A stretch of 28,723 nucleotides of DNA from a virus. The stretch covers positions 2,052 through 30,774 of the IMG/VR virus record IMGVR_UViG_3300010233_000171; one strand, written 5' to 3'. Of this stretch, positions 5,545 through 11,843 are shown piece after piece. The position numbers and the translations under genes are program-made. The notes under the pieces are model-generated. The model did no database searches. It was given only the letters and a program-made list of their open reading frames with translations, and was not told the origin of the DNA. How positions within the stretch are numbered: position 1 is the first letter of the stretch; the number at the start of each line of letters is the position of its first letter.

Positions 5545-5572
5545 TAGGCGCTAAATCACCACGGAGCCTCAC

Positions 5573-5824
5573 ATGCCAGATAATCTCACTACCGAAGCAA
5601 AGCGCCGGATCATCGCGTGCCTGGATGCATTTGATGGAATCGAGACAAGAACCATCGAGAATCTTCCTGCTACGGATTTGGTCATGGAATGCAGACGATT
5701 GCGTGAGCAGCGAGACGAGTTGCTGGCTGCTTTGGAACATTGTTTGCGCGAGCATGGCGGATTCACTATTAGGGGAGAAACCGAGCGAATTGCTCGTGCC
5801 GCAATAGAGAAATGCAAGCCATGA
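5573..5824 (+). CDS. Small helical phage protein (83 aa)
   Basis: First gene of the rightward cluster; GGAG lies six bases before the ATG. The product has a helical middle, CRRLREQRDELLAALEHCLR, then a glycine loop (EHGGFTIRGE) and a last helix RIARAAIEKC. The LLAAL / ARAAI arrangement matches the 767-973 protein and many small phage early proteins. The N-terminal 35 residues (KRRIIACLDAFDGIETRTI) look like a separate helical segment. The stop overlaps the next ATG (ATGA). Function is unknown. Confidence 0.8.
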   Translation: MPDNLTTEAKRRIIACLDAFDGIETRTIENLPATDLVMECRRLREQRDELLAALEHCLREHGGFTIRGETERIARAAIEKCKP

Positions 5825-5946
5825 TTACTCCCCTTGACGCACTTTCTCAGCTAACGCGCCGGGAGCATATCCGGGTGCGGAACTGGCGCATACTCAGCGC
5901 AATCTCAATGCTACTTGGCGGTCTAATCGGATACTTTATTCGCTAG
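5821..5946 (+). CDS. Small membrane peptide (41 aa)
   Basis: ATG 5821 overlaps the previous TGA. The first half is polar and basic (LTRREHIRVRNWR), and the second half is a single hydrophobic segment ILSAISMLLGGLIGYFIR. This predicts a peptide anchored by its C-terminus in the inner membrane. The TAG lies within the ribosome binding site of the next gene. No family is recognised. Confidence 0.65.
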   Translation: MITPLDALSQLTRREHIRVRNWRILSAISMLLGGLIGYFIR

Positions 5947-5954
5947 GAGAAATG

Positions 5955-6143
5955 ATGCGACAAACCCGAGCAATCAACTGCACCGGACGCCCTGACTGGC
6001 AATACGTCAGGAGCGGCAACACCAATATCGCGCTGACCATGAAAAGATGGCTCAAAGACTACTGCGCCTCATGGGATGCGGCACACTTGGAAAACGCGGA
6101 ACGCAAGCGAATCAACAACGTCAGGACGATCAGGAGCAAATGA
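5955..6143 (+). CDS. Small hypothetical protein (62 aa)
   Basis: AGGAG (5945-5949) lies five bases before ATG 5955 and only two before ATG 5952, so 5955 is chosen. The product is basic, with GRPDWQYVRSGNTNIALTMK, WLKDYCASWDAAHLE and a C-terminal KRINNVRTIRSK. It looks like a small globular alpha protein that could contact nucleic acid, but there is no motif to prove this. The TGA shares its last base with the preferred start of the next gene. Confidence 0.65.
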   Translation: MRQTRAINCTGRPDWQYVRSGNTNIALTMKRWLKDYCASWDAAHLENAERKRINNVRTIRSK

Positions 6144-6361
6144 TGAGCGAATGGCAACCAATTGAGACTTTTCCCATTCATACGTTTGATAAGGAAACTT
6201 GGTATAAGGACGGTCACAGTTATTTATTCTGGACAGGACACGTAGTAATTGGCGCATATGGTTATACACAGAAAGGAAAAGGGCGCTTCCGCAGTTGGTA
6301 CGGAAATATTTTACCTAGCTACTGGATGCCGCTACCTGAATCACCAAAGGACAAGCCATGA
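6143..6361 (+). CDS. DUF551-like small protein (72 aa)
   Basis: ATG 6143, six bases after AGGAG (6132-6136), is preferred to ATG 6140. The protein starts MSEWQPIETFPIHTFD and ends WYGNILPSYWMPLPESP. This is the characteristic frame of DUF551: an N-terminal W-Q-P-I-E-T and a C-terminal W-M-P-L-P-E, separated by a beta-rich core (YLFWTGHVVIGAYGY). DUF551 proteins are common in phages of proteobacteria and have no established function. The stop overlaps the ATG of the next gene. Confidence 0.8.
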   Translation: MSEWQPIETFPIHTFDKETWYKDGHSYLFWTGHVVIGAYGYTQKGKGRFRSWYGNILPSYWMPLPESPKDKP

Positions 6362-6528
6362 GCCAGCTAGCAGAAATAATCGAGTTGCTGAAGTCCATGC
6401 GCGTAAAGCCAGCGCCCTACAACGCATACCCGCACGATTACAAGTCAGGATTCGACGCAGGGGCTGATGCTTTCTGCGAAGCCGCGATAGATCAGATTCA
6501 GGAATTGCAGGACAAACAGGAGAAATAA
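6358..6528 (+). CDS. Small hypothetical protein (56 aa)
   Basis: ATG 6358 overlaps the stop of the DUF551-like gene as ATGA, and its TAA overlaps the next ATG as TAATG. It has an N-terminal helix (LAEIIELLKSMR), a tyrosine/proline linker (APYNAYPHDYKSG) and a C-terminal helix (ADAFCEAAIDQIQELQDKQ). The layout, a short helix then G-F-D-A-G-A-D-A-F, is shared in part with the following 71-residue protein (SGQTIGWREGMLHAAELC). That hints at two related small proteins. Function is unknown. Confidence 0.7.
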   Translation: MSQLAEIIELLKSMRVKPAPYNAYPHDYKSGFDAGADAFCEAAIDQIQELQDKQEK

Positions 6529-6743
6529 TGGACGCAGATTATTTGACGAAGCAAATGGACAGCGCGAACAAGATCATGCTCGCCGGTCTGAAATCAGGTC
6601 AGACTATCGGCTGGCGCGAGGGGATGTTGCACGCGGCTGAACTATGCGACAAATACGGCAGATTACTTGTCGCAGACTTGATACGGCAAGAGGTCAAGGA
6701 TGACATTGCCGACGAAATGAAGGCGTTGAGGGGGACGGCGTGA
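6528..6743 (+). CDS. Small helical hypothetical protein (71 aa)
   Basis: Starts in a TAATG overlap and ends in a GTGA overlap with the exonuclease gene, so its translation is coupled to recombination functions. The product is helical and acidic at the C-terminus (VADLIRQEVKDDIADEMKAL). The centre, GQTIGWREGMLHAAELCDK, resembles small phage proteins in which a glycine-containing turn precedes an A-A-x-x-C helix. No specific function can be claimed. AGGAG before ATG 6528 gives a good ribosome binding site. Confidence 0.75.
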   Translation: MDADYLTKQMDSANKIMLAGLKSGQTIGWREGMLHAAELCDKYGRLLVADLIRQEVKDDIADEMKALRGTA

Positions 6744-7459
6744 TTACGATAAACAAGGAAATGATTCAAGGCTCTGAAGAATGGGCTGCTGCAAGATGCG
6801 GGCTGCTAACTGCTAGTGAAATGTCTTTAATTATCACTCCAACGCTCAAAGCAGCATCCAATGACAAGGAACGTTCGCACCTGTATGAACTTCTTGCCCA
6901 ACGAATTACGCGCTATGTTGAGCCGCGCTATGTGAGCGACGACATGCTGCGCGGATTGGATGATGAAATAGAGGCGCTTGATATTTACTCAAAGACCTAT
7001 GCGCCGGTTGAGAAAGTCGGATTTATCACTAACGATAAATGGGGATTTACCATAGGATATTCCCCTGATGCTCTAGTCGGTGACGAGGGCCAAGTTGAAT
7101 GCAAATCACGACGCGCAAAATACCAGATACGCACGATTGTTGATTACGTATCTGCCGGAACAATTGACCCTGACTTTGTGATTCAGGTGCAGACAGGTCT
7201 GCTGGTTAGCGAGAGGAAATGGGTCGATCTGGTTTCATACTGCGGCGGTTTGCCGATGGCTACCGTACGCGTTGGTCCAGACGAGAAAGTGCAGGCAGCT
7301 ATCATTGACGCTGCTACCAATTTTGAAAAACGATTGGATGCAGCAGCTACGAAATTTCAAACTGTGATGGCATCAAGGAATCGCCTTATTCCTACCGAAC
7401 GCAAGATCATTCAGGAGATGTATGATGGACATGACGCCGACTATAGTTCCCAAATCTGA
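6740..7459 (+). CDS. YqaJ-type (lambda exonuclease-like) viral recombinase (239 aa)
   Basis: The GTG start overlaps the preceding TGA. The N-terminal motif QGSEEWAAARCGLLTASEM is the hallmark of YqaJ/lambda-exonuclease proteins. A PD-(D/E)XK active site is visible: WGFTIGYSPDALV with D110, then VECK with E120 and K122; QVQTGLLVSERKW (149-161) forms the usual Q-containing helix. The enzyme would degrade double-stranded DNA ends to single strands for annealing during phage recombination or replication in the cytoplasm. Length is normal for the family. It is followed by the protein that usually accompanies such exonucleases in proteobacterial phages. No recognisable RecT or Erf annealase follows within the window. 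Confidence 0.9.
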   Translation: MITINKEMIQGSEEWAAARCGLLTASEMSLIITPTLKAASNDKERSHLYELLAQRITRYVEPRYVSDDMLRGLDDEIEALDIYSKTYAPVEKVGFITNDKWGFTIGYSPDALVGDEGQVECKSRRAKYQIRTIVDYVSAGTIDPDFVIQVQTGLLVSERKWVDLVSYCGGLPMATVRVGPDEKVQAAIIDAATNFEKRLDAAATKFQTVMASRNRLIPTERKIIQEMYDGHDADYSSQI

Positions 7460-8000
7460 CCAGAAAAATGCAGACGATTTATTGTCAGGCCCAATAACAA
7501 TAAAGATAACAAAAGTATCCATTCGCCCAGGAACAGAACAGCCAGTTTCTGTGTTCTTTGAAGGCGACGAAGGAAAGCCGTGGAAGCCATGCAAAAGCAT
7601 GGCTAGGGTTTTGGTATTTGCGTGGGGGCCAGACGCATCCAAATATGTAGGTCGTTCTCTGACGCTGTTTTGTGATCCAAAAGTCCGTTGGGCTGGCATG
7701 GAAGTCGGCGGGATTCGCATAAGCCACATGAGCGATATTGATTCATCTATCACGATGGCGCTGACGGTTACTAGGGCTAACAAAAAGCCATTCACCGTGC
7801 AGCCGCTGGTATCAGTCTCAGAACCAACCGCCGATCTGATTACCGACGAAACCGTGGTGGCAGATATCCAGACATGGGTGAAGCGCAAGAAATTTGATGT
7901 TGCTTATGACTTGGTTCGTTCAATCAGCGATGAAGTATTGCGACACGATACTAAAGCTAGGATTGATGCGGCTAAAGTTTATGTGGAGCAAAAGGCATGA
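7425..8000 (+). CDS. Conserved partner of the YqaJ exonuclease, possible ssDNA-handling protein (191 aa)
   Basis: AGGAG (7413-7417) favours ATG 7425, seven bases on, over ATG 7422. The gene overlaps the exonuclease end by 35 bases. The N-terminal 125 residues are beta-rich and conserved in appearance: GPITIKITKVSI, GKPWKPCKSMARVLVFAWG, YVGRSLTLFCDPKV and WAGMEVGGIRISHMS. I associate this pattern with a phage family found beside YqaJ genes; its beta layout would suit an OB-like single-strand binding fold. The C-terminal part is helical (TWVKRKKFDVAYDLVRSI). A role in recombination beside the exonuclease is inference from context. Confidence 0.8.
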   Translation: MDMTPTIVPKSDQKNADDLLSGPITIKITKVSIRPGTEQPVSVFFEGDEGKPWKPCKSMARVLVFAWGPDASKYVGRSLTLFCDPKVRWAGMEVGGIRISHMSDIDSSITMALTVTRANKKPFTVQPLVSVSEPTADLITDETVVADIQTWVKRKKFDVAYDLVRSISDEVLRHDTKARIDAAKVYVEQKA

Positions 8001-8806
8001 GCGAAACAAAGCTGGTGCCGGTTGAGCCGACGCAGAAAATGATTATGGATGGGCATGAAGCCTTGATACGCGCTCCAGCAACGCACCTTTTTATCAAGGA
8101 TATTTGGAAGGCAATGCTTGCCGCCGCCCCGCAGCCCGAGCAAGCGCCGGTCGCGGAGATGCCGCTGACTGAGGATGAGATAAATATCCTACACTGGGAG
8201 GAACGTGCTAATCCTGCGTTGTATCGTCAAGCCATCGCCGCGATCACCATGCGCGATCAACTGGCGCAGGCGATGCGCGAGCTGTCGCTGTCACGGCACG
8301 CACGAGATACCGCGATGCTTGGGTGGGAAAGTTCAAGACAGCACGCCGAAACCGCCGAGCGCGAACTGGCGCAGGCGCAGAGCGAGTTGAGAATAGAACA
8401 CGCCTGCAATATTAGCCAAGCAGGAAACAATCCATTCTGCGGCCATCCAAGCTACTTGACGCAAGCGAAGGATAGCATCGGAGCCGACTTGTTTTGCTGG
8501 CAATGTCGTGCCGAAGCTACCGAGCGCGAGCTTGCCGAGTGCAGGCGTCAACTTGATAATGCCATTGACACATTGGCTGCTGACAATTCCATGCGCGACG
8601 AACTCGCGGCCAAGCTCGCCCGGTTCGCTGAGGCTGAGAAGAAGCTTCCAGAGGAACCTCCTGGTTGGGAATTCAGGCTTACCCCTTGGACAGATATCAA
8701 CGAATGGATCAGATTATTGCGCGCCTACGCCATCGCTGCGACCGCGCGGGCGGACGCGCTGCAAGTAGAAAAGGATGCACTGATATACAAGTTGGCTGCG
8801 CCATGA
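7997..8806 (+). CDS. Coiled-coil protein with inserted zinc knuckle (269 aa)
   Basis: ATGA overlap with the previous gene. The N-terminus (LVPVEPTQKMIMDGHEALI then IWKAMLAAAPQPEQAP) is a common phage module of unknown function. From residue 80 the protein is coiled coil. Two similar segments, AETAERELAQAQSEL (117-131) and AEATERELAECRRQL (172-186), flank a short domain with C148-G-H150 and C167-W-Q-C170, which looks like a zinc knuckle inserted in the coil. The C-terminus is helical and alanine-rich. It is probably a scaffold or adaptor. Modular growth by internal duplication is visible. Confidence 0.75.
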   Translation: MSETKLVPVEPTQKMIMDGHEALIRAPATHLFIKDIWKAMLAAAPQPEQAPVAEMPLTEDEINILHWEERANPALYRQAIAAITMRDQLAQAMRELSLSRHARDTAMLGWESSRQHAETAERELAQAQSELRIEHACNISQAGNNPFCGHPSYLTQAKDSIGADLFCWQCRAEATERELAECRRQLDNAIDTLAADNSMRDELAAKLARFAEAEKKLPEEPPGWEFRLTPWTDINEWIRLLRAYAIAATARADALQVEKDALIYKLAAP

Positions 8807-8988
8807 CCCACTGCGCCACCGAGCTTGCCGGTGTCCTGTGGAAGCTGGACAGCCTGACGTTTTGGGTAATGCTATGGACAGTATTTGCTACGGTCTACAG
8901 CGTTGCGATCAGTTGCGCTTATATGTGGGTTGTGCGCCGGATTGAGAAACAGGAATCACTTTACGATACGGGAAGGCATAATGCGTAA
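8803..8988 (+). CDS. Small single-pass membrane protein (61 aa)
   Basis: ATG 8803 overlaps the preceding TGA (ATGA). A longer in-frame reading exists but its N-terminal part lies over the coiled-coil gene. After a polar head (MTHCATELAGVLWKLDS) there is a long hydrophobic segment (TFWVMLWTVFATVYSVAISC, then AYMWVV) followed by basic residues RRIEKQ, so one transmembrane helix with a cytoplasmic basic tail is predicted. The stop overlaps the next gene by eight bases. No family is recognised. Confidence 0.7.
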   Translation: MTHCATELAGVLWKLDSLTFWVMLWTVFATVYSVAISCAYMWVVRRIEKQESLYDTGRHNA

Positions 8989-9193
8989 TGGAGAAGCAAT
9001 CACTGCCGCAACTAAGTATCGTGCATTGCACCTATGGTATGCTGGACATAACAGGAACGAAATCCAGCATCGGTGTGCTATCTCCTACCCGACGCTAAAC
9101 AAAATTGTGAATGACTACGAGAAAAGAATAGAACTCACGGCTTCGGCAACACCGGCAGGATCGGCACAGGAATCGGAGCGCAAAGAATCTTGA
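8981..9193 (+). CDS. Helix-turn-helix protein (70 aa)
   Basis: ATG 8981 follows GGAAGG. Residues 11-46 contain a HTH: TKYRALHLWYAGHNRNEIQH, then RCAISYPTLNKIVNDYEK, with the turn at AGHN and a recognition helix in SYPTLNKIV. This type resembles resolvase or terminase-small-subunit-like HTH domains. The C-terminal 25 residues are polar and probably disordered. It ends the rightward cluster, and its last 59 bases overlap the convergent lipoprotein gene, so the two late ends are read in antisense. A role as a DNA-binding regulator, or less likely a small terminase-type packaging protein, is inference. Confidence 0.75.
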   Translation: MRNGEAITAATKYRALHLWYAGHNRNEIQHRCAISYPTLNKIVNDYEKRIELTASATPAGSAQESERKES

Positions 9194-9569
9194 CTGCCGG
9201 ACTTGGCCCTGTGAATTGTCCTATGGCTTCCTCTGCCATTTCCGCAGCTAGGATAGGCCCGACGCCTTGCAGTGATGCAGGGGCTTGCGGAAGATTGGCT
9301 TTGATGGAGTTCAGACATGCAGAAACCTGATTCTCAGCGGCAGTCAAAAGTGAGTCCTGAGCGCGGCGCATCGCGGCCCGAGCCGGGTAGCCGTGTGCCT
9401 CAGCGTATGCGGCAGCTGCAAGTAAGTCTTGATGCGTGGCAACTTCAATCGGCCTTGCTGCAATGTCGATTGGCTTGGCTGAAGGATGAGGTTGAGCTAG
9501 TTGCTGCTGCGTTGGCTGACTTGCACAAGCGGATAGAAGCATTGCAGCGGTGATGCTGATTAAGCGCAT
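9135..9569 (-). CDS. Outer-membrane lipoprotein of the lysis region, possible spanin-like protein (144 aa)
   Basis: MRLISITAAMLLSAC is a lipoprotein signal peptide with the lipobox LSAC and acylated C15; no Asp follows the Cys, so outer-membrane sorting is predicted. The mature part is alanine-rich and helical (residues 45-85), with two further cysteines, and ends in a proline-rich PIPVPILPVLPKP. AAGGAAAG precedes the ATG. It lies last in the lysis module, where Rz1-type outer spanins often occur, and Rz1 proteins are proline-rich. At 144 residues it is longer than a typical Rz1 and no clear inner spanin is adjacent, so the assignment is tentative. The 3' end overlaps the convergent HTH gene. 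Confidence 0.75.
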   Translation of the reverse strand: MRLISITAAMLLSACASQPTQQQLAQPHPSAKPIDIAARPIEVATHQDLLAAAAYAEAHGYPARAAMRRAQDSLLTAAENQVSACLNSIKANLPQAPASLQGVGPILAAEMAEEAIGQFTGPSPAVKILCAPIPVPILPVLPKP

Positions 9570-9712
9570 TTGACTTTCCTTTTGGTTTGTTTAGTGATAC
9601 GAGGCTTTTTGCAACCATATTTAGCGCAATCCCCGCAAGTCACGCACAATTCGCATTTAGGACAGCATTTGTGATTTGAGCCGTCCCCATACCTTTGGTG
9701 CATTGTTTTCAT
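9560..9712 (-). CDS. Small cysteine-rich basic protein (50 aa)
   Basis: The frame from ATG 9712 to the TAA at 9560-9562 encodes eight cysteines at residues 16, 17, 20, 23, 26, 29, 34 and 49, with KCCPKCELCVTCGDCAKYGC as the core and a basic C-terminus (KKPRITKQTKRKVKC). The CxxC spacing points to a compact metal-binding fold. The peptide has no signal sequence. Its end overlaps the start of the lipoprotein gene and supplies that gene's ribosome binding site. Such a protein in a lysis module is unusual, and no named family is recognised. Confidence 0.6.
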   Translation of the reverse strand: MKTMHQRYGDGSNHKCCPKCELCVTCGDCAKYGCKKPRITKQTKRKVKCA

Positions 9713-9727
9713 GTCACGCACATTAAC

Positions 9728-9823
9728 CTAAGATTTAAACCACGCGATAACAGTAGTCAAACACAGAGTAACATTGACCACGATCCAGAACCACAGCTTG
9801 TCTGTGGGTAGCTTCTTTTTCAT
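9728..9823 (-). CDS. Small membrane peptide of the lysis module (31 aa)
   Basis: ATG 9823 overlaps the TGA of the peptidoglycan hydrolase gene (ATGA). The peptide is MKKKLPTDK followed by one hydrophobic helix (LWFWIVVNVTLCLTTVIAWF) and ends in KS. A basic N-terminus and one membrane segment would fit a holin-associated or antiholin peptide, but length and lack of conservation data prevent a firm call. Its stop is 15 bases before the start of the Cys-rich gene. Confidence 0.55.
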   Translation of the reverse strand: MKKKLPTDKLWFWIVVNVTLCLTTVIAWFKS

Positions 9824-10257
9824 GCCAAAGCTCTATCCACTCCATCCTCGATCACATCTTTGTCGATCAACACCCGACCGTTCTCGTGTCTTATGATTGC
9901 GGTCACGAGTTTTTCCATCGTGTCCTGATTTGTAATATCAATCTCGTCATGGGCAGAAACGCCGACTTCTTTTGCCACAGCCTGAATATAGGCAATCGTG
10001 TTGTTCTCGCTTGACGGTGCCCACCGGCTGATGATCTCAGCAACCGTATCAATATCCTTCGGATTGCCTTCAGGATAGAGATGGCTGTAAGTCAGCAGAA
10101 TCTTAGCCAGAGCACGCACACCCCACACCATGCTGGTGAAGATGACGAAGCGTGAATCTCCTACCTGATCCGGCGACTGGCCTTTCCAGATCGTGTGTGG
10201 AACCCGTTCTATGTTGCCAGGATTGTTGTTGCGTTCGCCACGAGTAGGAATAATCAC
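9820..10257 (-). CDS. Peptidoglycan hydrolase, phage P5-like endolysin (145 aa)
   Basis: The GTG start at 10257 overlaps the holin-like gene's TGA. The N-terminus carries RGERNNNPGNIERV and TIWKGQSP (residues 6-29), and the middle has FTSMVWGVRALAKILLTY and SRWAPSSENNTIAYIQ (77-92). This is the signature of the phage lysozyme/transglycosylase family often labelled structural protein P5. Such proteins cleave the glycan backbone to release progeny or, in some phages, act from the virion. The invariant R-x-x-N-P-G-N-I and W-A-P-x-x-E-N-N-T blocks are intact. There is no signal peptide, so export through the neighbouring holin is expected. Confidence 0.88.
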   Translation of the reverse strand: MIIPTRGERNNNPGNIERVPHTIWKGQSPDQVGDSRFVIFTSMVWGVRALAKILLTYSHLYPEGNPKDIDTVAEIISRWAPSSENNTIAYIQAVAKEVGVSAHDEIDITNQDTMEKLVTAIIRHENGRVLIDKDVIEDGVDRALA

Positions 10258-10442
10258 TTATGGCCTACCCACAAATGAGGCAGGTATCCGCTGAATAGCG
10301 ACAATATGAATAGCACCACTGCGATGATGACTACCACGTTGAGAATCTGCTTGATGTTTGCATCCATAGGAATGAACCTATTGACGCAATAGAGAAGCAC
10401 GCCAATGACTATTAAAAGAATGATTAAACTGATTAAGTCCAT
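10254..10442 (-). CDS. Holin-like two-helix membrane protein, Thivi_2564-like (62 aa)
   Basis: GGAGG lies four bases before the ATG. The protein has two hydrophobic helices (LISLIILLIVIGVLLYCV, residues 3-20; LNVVVIIAVVLFILSLF, 34-50) joined by the loop FIPMDANIKQI. This layout, including V-N-x-x-I-P-M-D-x-x-I-K-x-I-L-N-V-V-V, matches the Thivi_2564-type small membrane proteins, which in phages sit next to endolysins and are taken as class II-like holins. It directly precedes the hydrolase gene with a GTGA overlap. The holin role is inferred from position and topology. Confidence 0.8.
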   Translation of the reverse strand: MDLISLIILLIVIGVLLYCVNRFIPMDANIKQILNVVVIIAVVLFILSLFSGYLPHLWVGHK

Positions 10443-10456
10443 AAATCCTCCAGTGG

Positions 10457-10672
10457 TTAGCCTAGTTTCTCAACTACTTTACACTTGCCCTGCAACCGTT
10501 TTTCAAAGTTGTCCCGCATATATCTCTCAGCCTCGTGCGTTGTAGGGAACCGCATTGCTCGCTCGTAAGCATGTTTGCGCGTCCAGACTTTAACCTTGCG
10601 CGTGAGCTTTTCTTCACGCTGCTCAACGAAACTGCCGCGAGCGGGATGGTGGAGTATGAAATAGACGCACAT
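10457..10672 (-). CDS. Small basic hypothetical protein (71 aa)
   Basis: TAATG overlap with the preceding gene, with AGGTG upstream. The product begins MCVYFILHHPARGSFVEQ and contains KVKVWTRKHAYERAMRFPTT and AERYMRDNFEKRLQ. It is a small alpha/beta basic protein in which the W-T-R-K-H-A and F-x-T-x-x-E-A-x-x-Y segments look like a short repeat-like domain. No function is recognised. Its position just upstream of the holin suggests a late product. Confidence 0.75.
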   Translation of the reverse strand: MCVYFILHHPARGSFVEQREEKLTRKVKVWTRKHAYERAMRFPTTHEAERYMRDNFEKRLQGKCKVVEKLG

Positions 10673-11208
10673 TATTCACACCTATCAGAAATCCGTTTTC
10701 GTAGCGAGCGCGGAATATCCATCTTTTGCGGGGTGATGCGAAGGTCATGCAGTGCCAGCATACAAATCAAATCCGCCATTTCCTCTGTATGCAAGCGAGT
10801 TGATTCCTTCACTACTGCGACAATCGCAGCGTCATTGTCAGCCCGTTGTTTTTCCGTCTCCAGTGCAGCGTCAACCTTGCCCTGAGTTACCCTATGTGCA
10901 GACAAAAACTCATTTCTGTAACTCTCCTGACTCACACGATCTACATACCACAGGAACGCGATTTCAGCGGCAATAGCAGCGATCAACAACGCGAGCAGGA
11001 ACGTCTTTGCATCTATGCCTTTCGCAACTAAGTGCTGTCCCGCAACAGTTAGATCAAGAGCGCCATCCCCATTGCGTTCAGCGGCAAGCGCGTCGTCCGT
11101 GGTATGCTGTTTGACAAAATCTTTGACGTGATTCGTCATAGCAGCCCAAATAGGTCCGATCCACGGTATCCCGTTTCGCACATGATCTGCTGCTTCACTT
11201 TCGTTCAT
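10672..11208 (-). CDS. Single-pass membrane protein with coiled coil (178 aa)
   Basis: The N-terminal 65 residues are soluble and polar. Residues 69-89 (TFLLALLIAAIAAEIAFLWY) form one transmembrane helix, followed by a coiled-coil stretch (about 105-140, KVDAALETEKQRADNDAAIV) and a basic C-terminal tail. A membrane helix followed by a periplasmic coiled coil is the general plan of inner spanins, but here the helix is central rather than N-terminal. The gene sits between the secreted protein and the holin. It could be a lysis or envelope protein; no family signature is seen. The start is ATG 11208 with only a weak GGACC upstream. Confidence 0.75.
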   Translation of the reverse strand: MNESEAADHVRNGIPWIGPIWAAMTNHVKDFVKQHTTDDALAAERNGDGALDLTVAGQHLVAKGIDAKTFLLALLIAAIAAEIAFLWYVDRVSQESYRNEFLSAHRVTQGKVDAALETEKQRADNDAAIVAVVKESTRLHTEEMADLICMLALHDLRITPQKMDIPRSLRKRISDRCE

Positions 11209-11222
11209 GGCTAGAGGTCCAT

Positions 11223-11843
11223 CTAGCAGCCGAATGGTCCTGGTTGGCAGGCTGAACGGGACTGTCCCTCAAGCTGGAAGTTTTTGGTTCCCTGTGGCCG
11301 AAGGTTGTAGTAATAAACCACGTCAGGCGATATCACGCAGGAAGTAGCACTTGCGCTGTAGCGTGTCTGAAGCTCTGGATTTATCTGGCCGCTGAGAGAT
11401 TGGCATGTAGTCTGCCCGCCTACAGGGGCAAAGCTATGCGGGCATGTGCTGATAACTACTTGCGCCCCGACAGCGATTCCTGATTCGTCCGATACCCTGA
11501 TAACGTATCCACCGGGGAATCCTACCAAATCAGCCGATACTGCCATGCTCCAGCTTGTGCTGGTTTCAACGGTCGATGGTGGAATGAGCCTGCCAGTTAC
11601 AAGCGGCGTGCTGCTATAGTTCGGAGCAGGAAACCCGGCGCATGGATTGGATGGCGGAGTTACTGGTGGCGTGCAGACGTTATTGACGCACGTATTAGGG
11701 TGCGAGCAGTTCGCTGGTCCGCATGTCGGAGGCTGCACCGTTCCGCAGGTTATTGTTACGCTTTGGCTTGGACATGTTAGGTTTACCGTTTGAGCCTGTG
11801 CCTGGAACGACATCAGGATAATCATTGCCAGTAGGAATCTCAT
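11223..11843 (-). CDS. Secreted cysteine-rich protein (206 aa)
   Basis: The signal peptide (MRFLLAMIILMSFQAQAQ, cut after AQA or near it) is clear. The mature N-terminus has seven cysteines in 45 residues (24, 33, 41, 46, 52, 57, 68) within CGPANCSHPNTCVNNVC, a pattern like small disulphide-rich modules, followed by a Pro-Thr linker. The C-terminal 130 residues are beta-rich with four or more cysteines (ISTCPHSF, TTCQSL, TSCVIS, SACQPGPFGC) and no catalytic motif. Periplasmic or extracellular action is expected. Its position after the tail fibre could mean an adhesion or envelope-modifying role. The start lies inside the 3' part of the upstream gene, in another frame. Confidence 0.8.
   Translation of the reverse strand: MRFLLAMIILMSFQAQAQTVNLTCPSQSVTITCGTVQPPTCGPANCSHPNTCVNNVCTPPVTPPSNPCAGFPAPNYSSTPLVTGRLIPPSTVETSTSWSMAVSADLVGFPGGYVIRVSDESGIAVGAQVVISTCPHSFAPVGGQTTCQSLSGQINPELQTRYSASATSCVISPDVVYYYNLRPQGTKNFQLEGQSRSACQPGPFGC

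Noticed and set aside
9135-9569. Calling the lipoprotein a definite Rz1 outer spanin
   Set aside because: The lipobox, proline-rich tail and position fit, but it is long for Rz1 and no standard Rz partner is adjacent or overlapping.
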